Below, in pieces: positions 43,100 to 53,914 of a stretch of DNA of 64,000 bases. Numbering within the stretch: position 1 is the stretch's first letter; each line of letters begins with the position of its first letter. The notes under the pieces are model-generated. The model did no database searches. It saw only the letters and a program-made list of their open reading frames with translations, and was not told the DNA's origin. The position numbers were made by a program, and so were the translations under genes. Source of the DNA: Isoperla grammatica. Lineage: Eukaryota > Arthropoda > Insecta > Plecoptera > Perlodidae. Location: contig OX246746.1 of assembly GCA_945910005.1 (NCBI GenBank), forward strand, positions 28,203,468 through 28,267,467. The letters run 5' to 3'.

Positions 43100-44640
43100 T
43101 AACGATACAACGACGACGGCGACGCCAGTGAAATGACCTGTTTGTCACCTGAGGAAGACTACGTGTTTGTCACCGCTAAGTGAGTGTTATTGTGTGAGTG
43201 ACACCAAAGTTTTACCTTTATTTGATGGTAGTCTTTGTGTTATTCATAAAATTATGCTCGTAATTGACAACAACAACAACTCCAGCAGTAAAATGAGGTG
43301 TCTGCAACCAGAGGAAGACTACGTGTTTGGCACCGCTTAGTGAGTGTTATTGTGTGATTTACACCAGTGATTAACCTATATTTGCTGGTCTCACTGGTCT
43401 TATTCACTAAATAATGCTCATAATTGACAACAACAACAACTCCAGCCAGTGAAATGAGGTGTTTGTCACTTGAGGAAGACTACGTGTTTGGCACCGCTTA
43501 GTGAGTGTTATTGTGTGAGTGACACCAAAGTTTTACCTTTTTTTGATGGTAGTCTTTGTGTTATTCATAAAATAATGCTCATAATTGACAACAACAACAA
43601 CTCCAGCAGTGAAATGAGGTGTCTGTAACCAGAGGAAGACTATGTGTTTGGCACCGCTTAGTGAGTGTTAGTATGTGATTTACACCAGTGATTAACCTAT
43701 ATTTGCTGGTCTCACTGGTGTAATTCACTAAATAATGCTCGTAATTGACAACAACAACTTCAGCCAGTGAAATGATGTGTATGTCACGTGATGAAGACTA
43801 GAAGTTTAGCACCGCTTAGTGAGTGTTATTGTATGATTTACACCAGTGATTTACCTATATTTGCTGGTCTCACAGGTGCAATTCATAAAATAATGCTCAT
43901 AATTGACAACAACAACAACTCCAGCCAGTGAAATGAAGTGTATGTCACCTGAGGAAGACAACGAGTTTGGCACCGCTTAGTGAGTGTTACTGTATGATTT
44001 ACACAAGTGATTTACCTATATTTGCTGGTCTTACCGGTCTTATTCACTAAATAATGCTCATAATTGACAACGACAACAACTTCAGCCAGTGAAATGATGT
44101 GCATGCCACCTGAGGCAGACTACGAGTTTGTCACCGCTTAGTGAGTGTTATTGTATGATTTACACCAGTGATTTATCTTTATTTGCTTGTGACAAGGATG
44201 TCACTCACAAAATAATGCTCATAATTGACAACAACAACTCCAGCCAGTGAAATGAGGTGTTTGTCACTTGAGGAAGACTACGTGTTTGGCACCGCTTAGT
44301 GAGTGTTATTGTGTGAGTGACACCAAAGTTTGACCTTTATTTGATGGTAGTCATTGTGTTTTTCATAAAATAATGCTCATAATTGACGACAACAACAACA
44401 ACTCCAGCAGTGAAATGAAGTGTCTGTAACCAGAGGAAGACTACGTGTTTGGCACCGCTTAGTGAGTGTTATTATGTGAATTACACCAGTGATTTACCTA
44501 TATTTGCAGGTTTCACTGGTCTCATTCATTAAATAATGCTCATAATTGACAACAACAACAATTCCAGCCAGTGAAATGAGTTGTTTGCCACCTGAGGAAG
44601 ACTACGCGTCTGGTACCTGTCATTGAGTGTTATAGTATGC
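43100..44640 (+). repeat. Array of ten 160-bp modules
   Basis: The word GAAGAC (or a one-base variant) occurs at 43154, 43314, 43475, 43635, 43793, 43954, 44115, 44273, 44436 and 44597, a spacing of 158-163 bp. Each module has (AAC)n, CCAGCCAGTGAAATGAGGTG, GAGGAAGACTACGTG, one or two GTGAGT words and ATAAAATAATGCTCATAATT. Most modules would stop at TAG just after the acidic stretch if read through. Confidence 0.95.
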
Positions 44641-44788
44641 AGCAACTTTTATAGGCCTAGTTTGAAATATTTTGTAAGGCCTATGCTACAACAAGGAACT
44701 AACGTACTAACAAAGATGTGTTTATAAATAATATATCTTTACTGTCATCTACGCCAGCCAGTGTACACGACTGAAGGTAATATAATTG

Positions 44789-44938
44789 TCCCAAGACTAC
44801 CTTACACATGCTTTCGTTACAGGCGACTGGTTCGTAGCCAATCAGCGATCGGTATTGGCGCTGGTGTGTCTCGGGTGGTTCGCCGGTTGGCTACATTTGT
44901 CCCGGATGTGACGAAAGCAGGTGTCAAGTAATCTTGGG
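44789..44938. mobile_element. Palindromic insertion in unit E spacer
   Basis: Left CCCAAGACTACCTTACACAT and right, inverted, CCCAAGATTACTTGACACCT, continuing GCTTTCGT on both sides. Unit C has no such insertion at the matching place. The target duplication is not clear. Confidence 0.65.
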
Positions 44939-45420
44939 TCCACTTTACACTTACTTATGAGTAGCCATACAACCCCCTTTCTCCCCCTCCCCCCCTCCCG
45001 CTAAGGACAACCCCTCCATTTGTTAGAAGAAAATTTTCTTACATATAATAATCTTATGCAATCGGATATGTTGGCAGTATTTGACCTTTGCTGATTTCTT
45101 ATTGCAGACGAAATTGAAATGTCGTAAGACCTTGTTAAGTTGAGATTTTTGTAATGTAGTCAAGTTGTTTTTTGTGTTTAATTTGTTTGTTTTTATTATT
45201 GATGAGTGATGACTTTTGGTAACGCTGTTCAAACTTCTGTTAGTTTTTGTTTATGTGTTTGTATCTTTATGTGTAAAAATCCCGTTTTATTGTTATTATT
45301 ACAAATTATTATTGTTTAAGATGTTGACAATACTGCGAGGCTTATGTTGCCTTAACTATAGAAATATATTTATTTCCGTTTACTTCATATTGGATTTAAG
45401 TTAGTTAGTTACCCCTCACA

Positions 45421-46454
45421 CTTAAAAACAACAACAACAACAACAACAACAACAAAACCACTGCAATGAGTGTCAGCTGAAGCAGAACATGTGTTAGGAA
45501 GGGATTTGTGCATGTTATTTTATGCTTTACTCGGTATTTAATTGAATGATTGTAAACGTTGAGCAAGTTGTAGAATAATGTTTACAGCACGCGCACACAC
45601 ACGCACACGCACAAAAACACAAAATACACCAGGATGTATTGAATGATGATAAAACTACGTCCATCTGAGATTCCATGATGGAAGAGGCTCTAGGGCTTAA
45701 ATTTATAACTTGTTGCGTTCTGTACGTTATCAATAAAACGTACAACCTTACTTTTAAGTTAATTTATAATGTTCATAAAAAGTTGTTTATTATTTAAAAT
45801 CTATAATTCTTTGAGAATAAATTATTTCTCTAGGAAACTCACTTTTAGTTTGATATATTCTGAGTTTTAAAAACGTAGATTGTCTCCGACAAATTACGAA
45901 TTTGACAACTGATCTGGCATTCTCATATTTTTGCAGTCAAGTTATGATTTACCTCGAGCCTCTAAACTAGGTTGTCTGACATTTACATCTTGAATCTGTG
46001 ACACAACATTGACAATATCATCACCAAAACATCTTCACCTCCAAAATAATGCGTGCTGGTTTAGAAAGGCAATCTGCAGTATTTGCTTCTTTAAACGGTT
46101 AATGAATGGTGTGTTTTTCCTCTTGGGTCTTAATGAGGCAATGTCTTCACAACACATTCATTGAAGTAGAGGCTGTTTAAAGAACTACCATCAACACTTT
46201 AAATACACTTATAATTATGGTGTGAAGGTTGGGTACTCGTAAGGCACATTTGTCAAAACTTGTGTCTTTATTCGTAGGTTGTAAAATAATGTTCATACCA
46301 TACAACAATCACTACAACGAGGGGTTGACAGCTGATATTTGATTGTAAATTATCTGTGACTAGTAAAATAATGTTCATACTTTACAACATCTGTGAAGAA
46401 AGACAAATACATTAAAACGCATTACTGTAGACAGTGGGTGTAATCTGAATTATC
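45421..46454. other. No gene recognised; (AAC)n at 45427-45456
   Basis: Ten AAC triplets, then AT-rich DNA. Several CACTCAC/ATAATGTTCATA words recall the first array faintly. Confidence 0.4.
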
Positions 46455-46575
46455 TCAGCCTTTCGCCTATAACCGAGGAAAAATTGGGAGAAACCATTCG
46501 TCAGGATTGCCGGTGGGCAGAATCGAACAGGCGACCTCCCGAATTAGTCTCGGCTTTTTCCGCTATCGGTGACTA
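46455..46575 (-). mobile_element. SINE family S1, head only
   Basis: The minus strand has CTAATTCGGGAGGTCGCCTG, TTCGATTCTGCCCACCGG and CAATCCTGACGAATGGTTTC, as in the copy at 29623, but no 3' body. Confidence 0.7.
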
Positions 46576-47639
46576 TTACAAGTTCTAAAATTTAAAACTA
46601 TGTCCCACTGTTAAGAGTTATCTAAGAAGAAAGATACATTTTGTTGGTTTCACCCGGCTTGATATTGTAGGCCTATGTCTTAGGCCCGGTTTTTCGATCG
46701 GTCATTAACGGGGCCGTTAGCTGACTGTCCGTTATCTGCTTAGGGTTTGTTATGTTACAGATTGCGGACTGTCAGCTTACGACCTCGAACACGTTTGGAT
46801 ATGTCCTCCTACTTTTTTCTTTCCTTAAATCACCCTCCCCCCCCCCCCCCCCTTCTACACCCAACCCCAACGTCATTTGACCTAACGTTTGAGTACGTCG
46901 TTAGACACGATATAATCAAATTCTTCCTAGAACAGAAGGCAGATAGATGATGTAAGTATTCCGTAACACTAATACAATAATTGATTTAATTTCATTAATA
47001 TGCTTTATTAATATGTATACACTGCAACAACTGAATTACTTATTTGTTTCAGATTGAACAAGGAAAAAAACAAGAGGGAAAGACCAACAACATTACAGAC
47101 GTAAATTATCCATTCAAGAAAACTCGGATCGAAAATTTGTAAATGGTAATTGATGACGGATACGAACTTATGTTATTTAGTACGTACTCAATTTAGTGCC
47201 AAGTAAGTGCAAATTACAAAATCATACAAGACACTCTTGTTGCAGGTATTTGTAGCTGTACCCTGTGAATCGAGGAAGCGCCATTGGATTAATCGATGCC
47301 TACTTGGTTGCTGATATTGACGGCTTTGACATATGAAACGTTGCATTTGAAATCGTGTCATAGTCAAAGTCGTCAATAACTGTGACTGTTCATAACAGCA
47401 GACCTATGAAAGTTGAAGAAGAAGAAAGACGAAAGAAGATGTTGAAATACATAATATATAATCATTAGTTTTTATTTTATAATGACAACACAATACAACA
47501 ACAACAACATGAGAACATATGGGTTCCTCACTAGTATGCAAATAGAAACCACGGATCTGAATTTTTAACGGTCATTAATAATAGAATAATGGCCACTATC
47601 TGGTTGTTTCTTATTATCATTATTTTTATTATAATTGTA
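46576..47639. other. No gene recognised
   Basis: Contains a C run at 46836-46852. Nothing else supported. Confidence 0.4.
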
Positions 47640-47651
47640 ATTGTAATTATT

Positions 47652-47710
<59 letters not shown>

Positions 47711-47711
47711 T
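47640..47711 (+). repeat. (ATT)n microsatellite
   Basis: Imperfect ATT triplets; the Ile-rich frame over it is an artefact. Confidence 0.95.
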
Positions 47712-48005
47712 TATATTATTTGTATTACACGTATTTTGAATCGTCTATTTGTTCACATTCTATTTGAGCTAACCTACTTACAATCTCGTCACATAACACG
47801 GTGCCATTAATAGCTGGGGATACAATGGGCTGCCACAAAACTGTTCATTCTTTTCAATGATAGATACAATCTTTTATTAGAGGTATTATAATCTTTTATC
47901 TATTAATATCGATTATAAAAGCATGCACTGTCCTTATATTTATTCTTATTTCAAATATATAAACCTGTAAATCGCGAGCATAATATGAGTTCACTTCAAT
48001 GTATA

Positions 48006-48007
48006 CG

Positions 48008-48039
<32 letters not shown>

Positions 48040-48060
48040 ATGTGTGTATATATATATATG
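48006..48060 (+). repeat. (TA)n/(TG)n microsatellite
   Basis: TA repeats flanking GTGTGTGTATGTGTG. Confidence 0.95.
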
Positions 48061-48106
48061 CCAGCATGGTAATGCGTATAATGGCTGTGAAATGAAAAAC
48101 GTATAC

Positions 48107-48753
48107 AATTATATTTAAGAAGCGTAGGGATGGAATGAGACCGTCTTCGGTTGTGGGTATTGTGAGCGCGTCAAGCGTGTCATCTGGTAATGGGTCCGAG
48201 CTGGCACAACTCGTCCTGTAAGGCAACTAACAAACATTGACCCGAGTCCATGGAATCTTCTATGCATGCAACATGCGGAAACACTGAATTGATGTATCAT
48301 TATTTTTAAAGTGAGTTTGACATAATGTTTCGAAGGTTAATTAAAAGCGGCTATGTACATTGTCGGTATATGTATAACCTGCACTCCAACAGCATCTGCA
48401 TGAGCCATAATGGACGGGAAAAACAAATCGTAACCAATAACCAGAAGCTAAACATTCGGGCTACCAGATCAGATTTTTGGTTTTAGGTGTGGGGGGGGGG
48501 GGGTTGTGTAATAGGTGCCAATGGTTCCTTCCATGCACTAACTATACCCGACAAAATGTTTGTCATATTATAATTAGCATAAGACATTCTGCGTTCACCT
48601 GTTTCACTGTCGACCAGCCAATGTTTGTTAGTCGCACTGTAAGACGGTTTGAACCGAGCCGAAGCCTATTACTCGATGACACGCTTGACGCGCTCACAAT
48701 ACCCACAACCGAAGACGGTCTCATTCCATCCCTACGCTTCTTAAATATAATTT
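48107..48753. mobile_element. Foldback element with arms of about 140 bp
   Basis: The left arm from AATTATATTTAAGAAGCG to about 48245 matches the inverted right arm from about 48610 to 48753. Shared stretches include GTAGGGATGGAATGAGACCG, TCTTCGGTTGTGGGTATTGT and AACTAACAAACATTG. The loop has a run of G at 48488-48503. No transposase. Confidence 0.8.
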
Positions 48754-48854
48754 GATTTTATATTATTGATAAAGTATTTATAAATATTACATATAATTAT
48801 GTATTAGGCATTTTAAGAACATATGTTCCACTTGGGCGTCCTGTTTGGGTGTGT

Positions 48855-49205
48855 TTTAGATATAGTATATAGTTTATAGTATATAGTAAATAGTTTATAG
48901 TAAATGTTTACAGCGTGTGAGTCGGAAGTTGGAAAGAACAATGTTTTCATCATGACTGCATGTGCTATTCTGTGACGTGTCCACGACTCTATTAGGGGAT
49001 TGGCACATCATTTAATATCACACTGCACTTCACTACTAAGAAAGAAGATTTTAGTATCCTTTTTAACCAAAGTATCAATATGTTGACGTATTCTGTGTTA
49101 TTATGTACATCCGCACATTTAAAATTGAACTAAATGCTCTTAATATATTCAACCAACGTTCTTCATTGGCTACAAAACTACTTAGAAGATGCTGAATACG
49201 TGAGT
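48855..49205 (+). repeat. Second array, left outlying unit
   Basis: Closely related to 53500-53850 and more distantly to the six central units. It has lost about 5 bases in the middle of the open frame. Confidence 0.75.
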
Positions 49206-49256
49206 TTATGTTTAGACCTTATTTATTACAATTCAATTTGATTTTTCTGTTTTAAG

Positions 49257-49463
49257 CTTTGGCGACTCCAGAACTACGCGTTCAAAAATTCTAAGTGTCG
49301 GGTTCGGAAGCTGAGAAGGTCAATGAATGTTGCTTTTATCACCACCTGCTTCTGCTATTCTGCGATTTTTTTCCGTTATAATGTGTATTGTACAATTTTG
49401 ACGGAAGGAAATAGTGTAATAACATATAGCAATTATACTGCATCACGAGGAGAGATGATTTAA
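49257..49463 (+). CDS. Candidate repeated exon, second array unit 1
   Basis: Directly after TTTCTGTTTTAAG the frame is open for 68 residues. It has a basic start (LWRLQNYAFKNSKCRVRKLR), a hydrophobic stretch MNVAFITTCFCYSAIFF that could span a membrane, and a C-terminal tail to TAA. The same frame is open in units 2, 5 and 6. No family recognised and no ATG at the front, so it could only be an internal or terminal exon. Confidence 0.3.
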   Translation, partial: LWRLQNYAFKNSKCRVRKLRRSMNVAFITTCFCYSAIFFRYNVYCTILTEGNSVITYSNYTASRGEMI

Positions 49464-49697
49464 GTATCCTTTTGTAACCAATGTATAATTATGTTTACGC
49501 ATTGTGTTAGCAAGTCCGTCCACACATTTAAAATGGAATTCAAGGCTCTTAATATATTCATAAAACGTTCTTTATTGGCTACAAAACTACTGAGAAGATG
49601 CTCAATAGGGGAGTTTATAATCTTATCTGCGATGCTCTAGTTTATGTTTATGTTTATACCTGATTTATAACAATTAATTTGATTTTTCAGTTTTAAG

Positions 49698-49874
49698 CTT
49701 TGGCGACTCCAGAACTACATAATTGTGTTCCAAAATTCCAAGTGGCGGGGTCGGAAGCTGAGAAGGTCAATGAATGTTGGTTTTATCACCACCTGCTTCT
49801 GCTATTCTGCGATCTTTTTCCGGTTTAATTTGTATTGTACAATTTTGGCGGAAGGATATCGTGGAATAACATAA
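49698..49874 (+). CDS. Candidate repeated exon, second array unit 2
   Basis: 58 residues in the same frame with the hydrophobic MNVGFITTCFCYSAIFF; the upstream acceptor region also offers TTTTTCAG. Confidence 0.3.
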   Translation, partial: LWRLQNYIIVFQNSKWRGRKLRRSMNVGFITTCFCYSAIFFRFNLYCTILAEGYRGIT

Positions 49875-49925
49875 AGCGATTATACTGCATCACGAGGAGA
49901 GATGATTTAAGTATCCTTTTGTTAC

Positions 49926-50310
49926 AACTTTTGTAATAAGTTAATTATTTTGTAAACTGTTACCCTGGTATATAAAGAACTGTCGAAAATTGGTTGTTAT
50001 CAGTGTTTATATACAGTTTTATACAAAGAAAAGAAAATAAACATTAGTTAGTAGGCCATAAAATTTTCTTTACATTATGAACTGCTCTCCCATTTTTATA
50101 CTAAGTAATTATTAATATTGTATCTACTAGCATCTACTCTTCTCTTTTATTATTATTATCTTAGTGTATAAGGTCCTAGTTTATTTGTATCATTTTGTTC
50201 TATAAATGGCCACACCTCATGAGATTGTTTTCCTACTGTTGCCAAAAATAAGCAATGTATGTAACAAATCTGAATTATTCAATAAACATTCTATTCTGTT
50301 CTATTAACCA
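49926..50310 (+). mobile_element. Retroelement 3' end inserted in the second array
   Basis: About 385 bp absent from the other units. It ends CAATAAACATTCTATTCTG plus TTCTATT, i.e. a polyadenylation-like word and a short pentamer tail. No coding sequence. Confidence 0.6.
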
Positions 50311-50524
50311 TTGTATGTTTTCGCATAATGTATTAGCATGTCTGCCCACTCATTTAAAATGGAATAAAAGGCTCTTAAGCTATTTATAAAACGTCCTTGA
50401 TTGGCTACAAAACTATTGAGAAGATGCTAAATAAGTGAGTTTATGATCTTATCTGCGATGCCTTAGTTTATGTTTATGTTTATAGCTGATTTACTACAAT
50501 TAAATTTGGTTTTTCTGTTTTAAG

Positions 50525-50650
50525 CTTTGGCGTCTCCAGAACTACGGGGTCCAAAATTCTAAGCGGCGGGTTTCGGAAGCTGAGGCCGTCAATGAATGTT
50601 GTTTTTATCACCATCTGCTTCTGCTATTCTGCGATTTTTTTCCGTTATGA
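50525..50650 (+). pseudogene. Candidate repeated exon, unit 3 (frame-shifted)
   Basis: One extra T (GGGTTTCGG) moves it to another frame, so it ends after 41 residues. Confidence 0.3.
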
Positions 50651-51372
50651 TGTGTATTGTACAATTATGACTGAAGGAAATCGTATAATAACATATTGCA
50701 ATTATACTACATCACGAGGAGAGATGATTTAAGTATCCTTTTGTGAACAATGAATAATTATGTTTACGCATTATTTGTTAGCATGTCTGTCCACACATTT
50801 AAAATGGAATTAAAGGCTCTTAATATATTCATAAATCGTGCTTGATTGGCTACAAAACTATTAAGAAGATGCTGAATAATAGGTGAGTTTATGTTTATAC
50901 CGTATTTATTACAATTTAATTTGATTTTTCTGTTTTAAGATTTGGCAACTCCAGGGTTCCAAAATTCTAAGCGGCGAGTACGGAAGCTGAGAAGGACAAT
51001 GAATGTTGGTTTTATCACCATCTGCTTCTGCTATTTTGCGATTTTTTCCGTTATAATGTGTATTGTACAATTATGGCGGAAGGAAATCGTATGATAACAT
51101 ATTGCAATTATACTACATCACGAAGAGATATGATTTAACTATCCTTTTGTAAACAATGTATTAATATGTTAATGCATTATGTGTTAGCATGTCTGTCCAC
51201 ACATTTAAAATGGATTAAGGCTCTAATATATTCATAAAACTTTCTTGATTGGCTACAAAACTACTTTGAAGATGCTTAATAGGTGAGTTTATGATCTTTT
51301 CTGCAGTGCTCTAGTTTTTATTTATGTTTTCACCTGATTTATTACATATAAATTTTATTTTTCTGTTTAAAG

Positions 51373-51543
51373 CTTTGGCGACTCCATAACTACGGGTTCC
51401 AAAATTCTAAGCGTCGGGTTCGGAAGCTGAGAAGGTCAATATATGTTGTTTTTATCACCATCTGCTTCTGCTATTCTGCGATTTTTTTCCGTTATGATGT
51501 GTATTGTACAATTATGACTGAAGGAAATCGTATAATAACATAA
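51373..51543 (+). CDS. Candidate repeated exon, second array unit 5
   Basis: 56 residues in the conserved frame, ending GNRIIT and TAA. Confidence 0.3.
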   Translation, partial: LWRLHNYGFQNSKRRVRKLRRSIYVVFITICFCYSAIFFRYDVYCTIMTEGNRIIT

Positions 51544-51810
51544 AGCAATTATACTACATCACGAGGAGAGATGATTTAAGTATCCTTTTGTGAACAATGA
51601 ATAATTATTTTTACGCATTATTTGTTAGCATGTCTGTCCACACATTTAAAATGGAATTAAAGGCTCTAATATATTCATAAAACGTTCTTGATTGGCTACA
51701 ACACTACTTTGATGCTCAATAGGTGAGTTTATGATCTTTTCTGCGATGCCTTCGTTTATGTTTATGTTTATAGCTGATTTATTACAATAAATTTGATTTT
51801 TTGTTTTAAG

Positions 51811-51981
51811 CTTTGGCGACTCCAGAACTACGGGTTCAAAAATTCTATGTGGCGGGTTCGGAAATTGAGACCGTCAATGAATGTTGTTTTTATCACCATC
51901 TGCGTCTGCTATTCTGCGATTTTTTTCCGTTATGATGGGTATTGTACAATTATGACTGAAGGAAATCGTATAATAACATAA
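51811..51981 (+). CDS. Candidate repeated exon, second array unit 6
   Basis: 56 residues in the conserved frame with MNVVFITICVCYSAIFF; closest to unit 5. Confidence 0.3.
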   Translation, partial: LWRLQNYGFKNSMWRVRKLRPSMNVVFITICVCYSAIFFRYDGYCTIMTEGNRIIT

Positions 51982-52204
51982 AGCAATTATACTACATCAC
52001 GAGGAGAGATGATTTAAGTATCCTTTTGTGAACAATGAATAATTATGTTTACGCATTATTTGTAAGCATGTCTGTCCACACATTTAAAATGGAATTAAAG
52101 GCTCTAATATATTCATAAAACGTTCTTGATTGGCTACAAAACTACTTTGAAGATGCTTAATAGGTGAGTTTATGATCTTATCTGCGATGCCTTAGTTTAT
52201 GTTT

Positions 52205-52373
52205 ATGTTTTTTTTAAATTAACGATGTCTGTAACCAAGTCTTCAGGACAAAATATACAAGTGAAATACAATCAGCAACTATCTACATCATTGTTTTATT
52301 TTTTTAAATTATGGTTGCATTTACATACATACACTGGTTTGCTCGTCTAACATAATATAATTATTCTTTTCAG
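52205..52373. other. Spacer after the second array
   Basis: AT-rich, ending in a good acceptor (ATTATTCTTTTCAG). Confidence 0.5.
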
Positions 52374-52527
52374 ATCTCAGTACAGGATTAAAAGCGATAT
52401 TTGGTTTTACATCTCATATTTTAACTATGATTCTAATCGAGGCAGTGCGAGGATGATATTATTCAGATTACCACTACACGCCACAAGCCATCAGTTCTCA
52501 AACCAGGACTTGAAGTTACCACGGGGA
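52374..52527 (+). CDS. Candidate exon downstream of the second array
   Basis: After TTATTCTTTTCAG one frame is open for 51 codons up to a donor-like GTAATT at 52528, or 57 to a TAA at 52546. It starts SQYRIKSDIWFYISYFNYDS and is rich in aromatic and charged residues. No family recognised. The phases of this and the next block do not join cleanly, so one boundary may be wrong. Confidence 0.25.
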
Positions 52528-52617
52528 GTAATTATTATACACCATTAAAATAATTGTATGGACCCACATGATTTTATTCAAATATTACTTACTAATTATA
52601 TTAATTTTTTGTTTCAG

Positions 52618-52675
52618 GAAAATATGTGAACACAAACTAAAAACGGAGTGTGATGAAGAGGAATTATATGGATAG
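52618..52675 (+). CDS. Candidate terminal exon downstream of the second array
   Basis: Follows ATTTTTTGTTTCAG. Entering with one leftover base it reads KICEHKLKTECDEEELYG and TAG. Confidence 0.2.
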
Positions 52676-53499
52676 ACAATTGGATTATTCATAATGTAAT
52701 CGTTAATCAATTATATCATAATTTTACATTGCATTGTTAAATACATAAATAATTTGAAAGATTGTTGTTAGTTTACATTACGAACGGTCAAGCACAAAAT
52801 CTGTGCTCTAGAAAAATTGTTATAGTAACAATAATAAGTAATAATTTGGGATTAATTTAAACGTTCTCATAATTCTCACTTTAATCCCCTTTGTTTGTTT
52901 GCAAGAAATACTATCTGTTCATACAGTTGTATTTTATTTGTATGTTTAATGAAAATACATACTCTTAGCTAGGCTATGAAGTATTTTCAGTGAATTTTCA
53001 ATGTGATTTTGTCATCTCTCTTCACTTGCTATCTATTGTCTATGGAGCTTGTTTTTTATATACCTGACTTTGAAATGGTATAGACATCAAGCCACACAGA
53101 AAATAAGCAAAACGATCAACCAGAATTCATCACTTCACAAATGTACAAATATCGGTGGCTTATCAAAGGGAGGTGGGGGGGGGGGGGGGGGGGTTATAGG
53201 GTTCAGTGACTTCAATCCCCCCATGGCCTAAAAATGAAGAAAAGATGCATAGTTATCGTCAAGTTTTAAGATATAAGTGCAGTATAAGTACAAGTAAATT
53301 GAATAAATGTATCTTGATAAATCTAGATCATTATGATATACAATAGAAAACGTTTCTTACAACTAGGTAGAAGCAAAGAGATTATACAGTTGTGATAATG
53401 TACAGAATAGGCATTATAAACTATATTATATACTAAAAAATAGGTTAATAGGCCTAATGGAGTTGATTATGTCTTCCAGTTCTGGACGCACGCGTCTTG
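52676..53499. other. No gene recognised; G run at 53174-53193
   Basis: The stretch 53150-53235 resembles a worn end of the CAGTGGCGTATCCA hAT family next to a long G run. 53040-53135 is a partial third copy of the duplication at 53915. Confidence 0.45.
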
Positions 53500-53850
53500 T
53501 TCGGGTATGTTTTAAATATAGTATATAGTTTATAGTAAATATTGTCAGCAGGGGAGCCGGAAGCTGAGAAGAACAATGTTTTCATCATGACTGCATGTGC
53601 TATTCTGTGATGTGTCCACGACTCTAATTTATATTTTATTATTAGGGGATTGGCACATCATTTAATATCACACTGCACTTCACTACTAAGAAAGAAGATT
53701 TTAGTATCCTTTCAAACCAATGTATCATTATGTATTCTGTGTTAATATGTCTGTCCACACATTTCAAATGGAATACAAGGCTCGTGGTATATTCATACAA
53801 CGTTCTTAATTGGCTACCAAACGAATTAGAAGATTTTATTAGGATTAGGT
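53500..53850 (+). repeat. Second array, right outlying unit
   Basis: Matches 48855-49205 closely (GACTGCATGTGCTATTCTGTG, AGGGGATTGGCACATCATTT). The two outliers bracket the six central units. Confidence 0.8.
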
Positions 53851-53914
53851 GAGATTGTGATTTTAACTGTGATGTGTGCATATAGTTTATTTTTGAACTC
53901 AATTCTCATTACAC

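Larger units (their letters stand above)
43044..45420 (+). repeat. Tandem unit E (module-rich)
   Basis: Last unit. Its exon-1-like frame loses the Cys module and stops early. It carries ten 160-bp modules (43100-44640), then the C-type spacer, a palindromic insertion (44789-44938) and a variant 3' region that ends in (AAC)n. No terminal-exon-like block was recognised. Confidence 0.9.
49206..52204 (+). repeat. Second array: six units of about 430 bp
   Basis: The mark TTTTAAGCTTTGG (or variant) is at 49251, 49692, 50518, 50935, 51367 and 51804, giving 417-441 bp units apart from one interrupted by an insertion at 49926-50310. Each unit has a pyrimidine-AG acceptor-like site, an open frame, then CATCACGAGGAGAGATGATT, ACACATTTAAAATGG and CGTTCTTGATTGGCTACAAA. 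Confidence 0.93.

Noticed and set aside
43100..44640. CRISPR-like regular repeats
   Set aside because: Repeats of 160 bp are contiguous and diverged, with no short repeat/unique spacer pattern; the DNA is eukaryotic.
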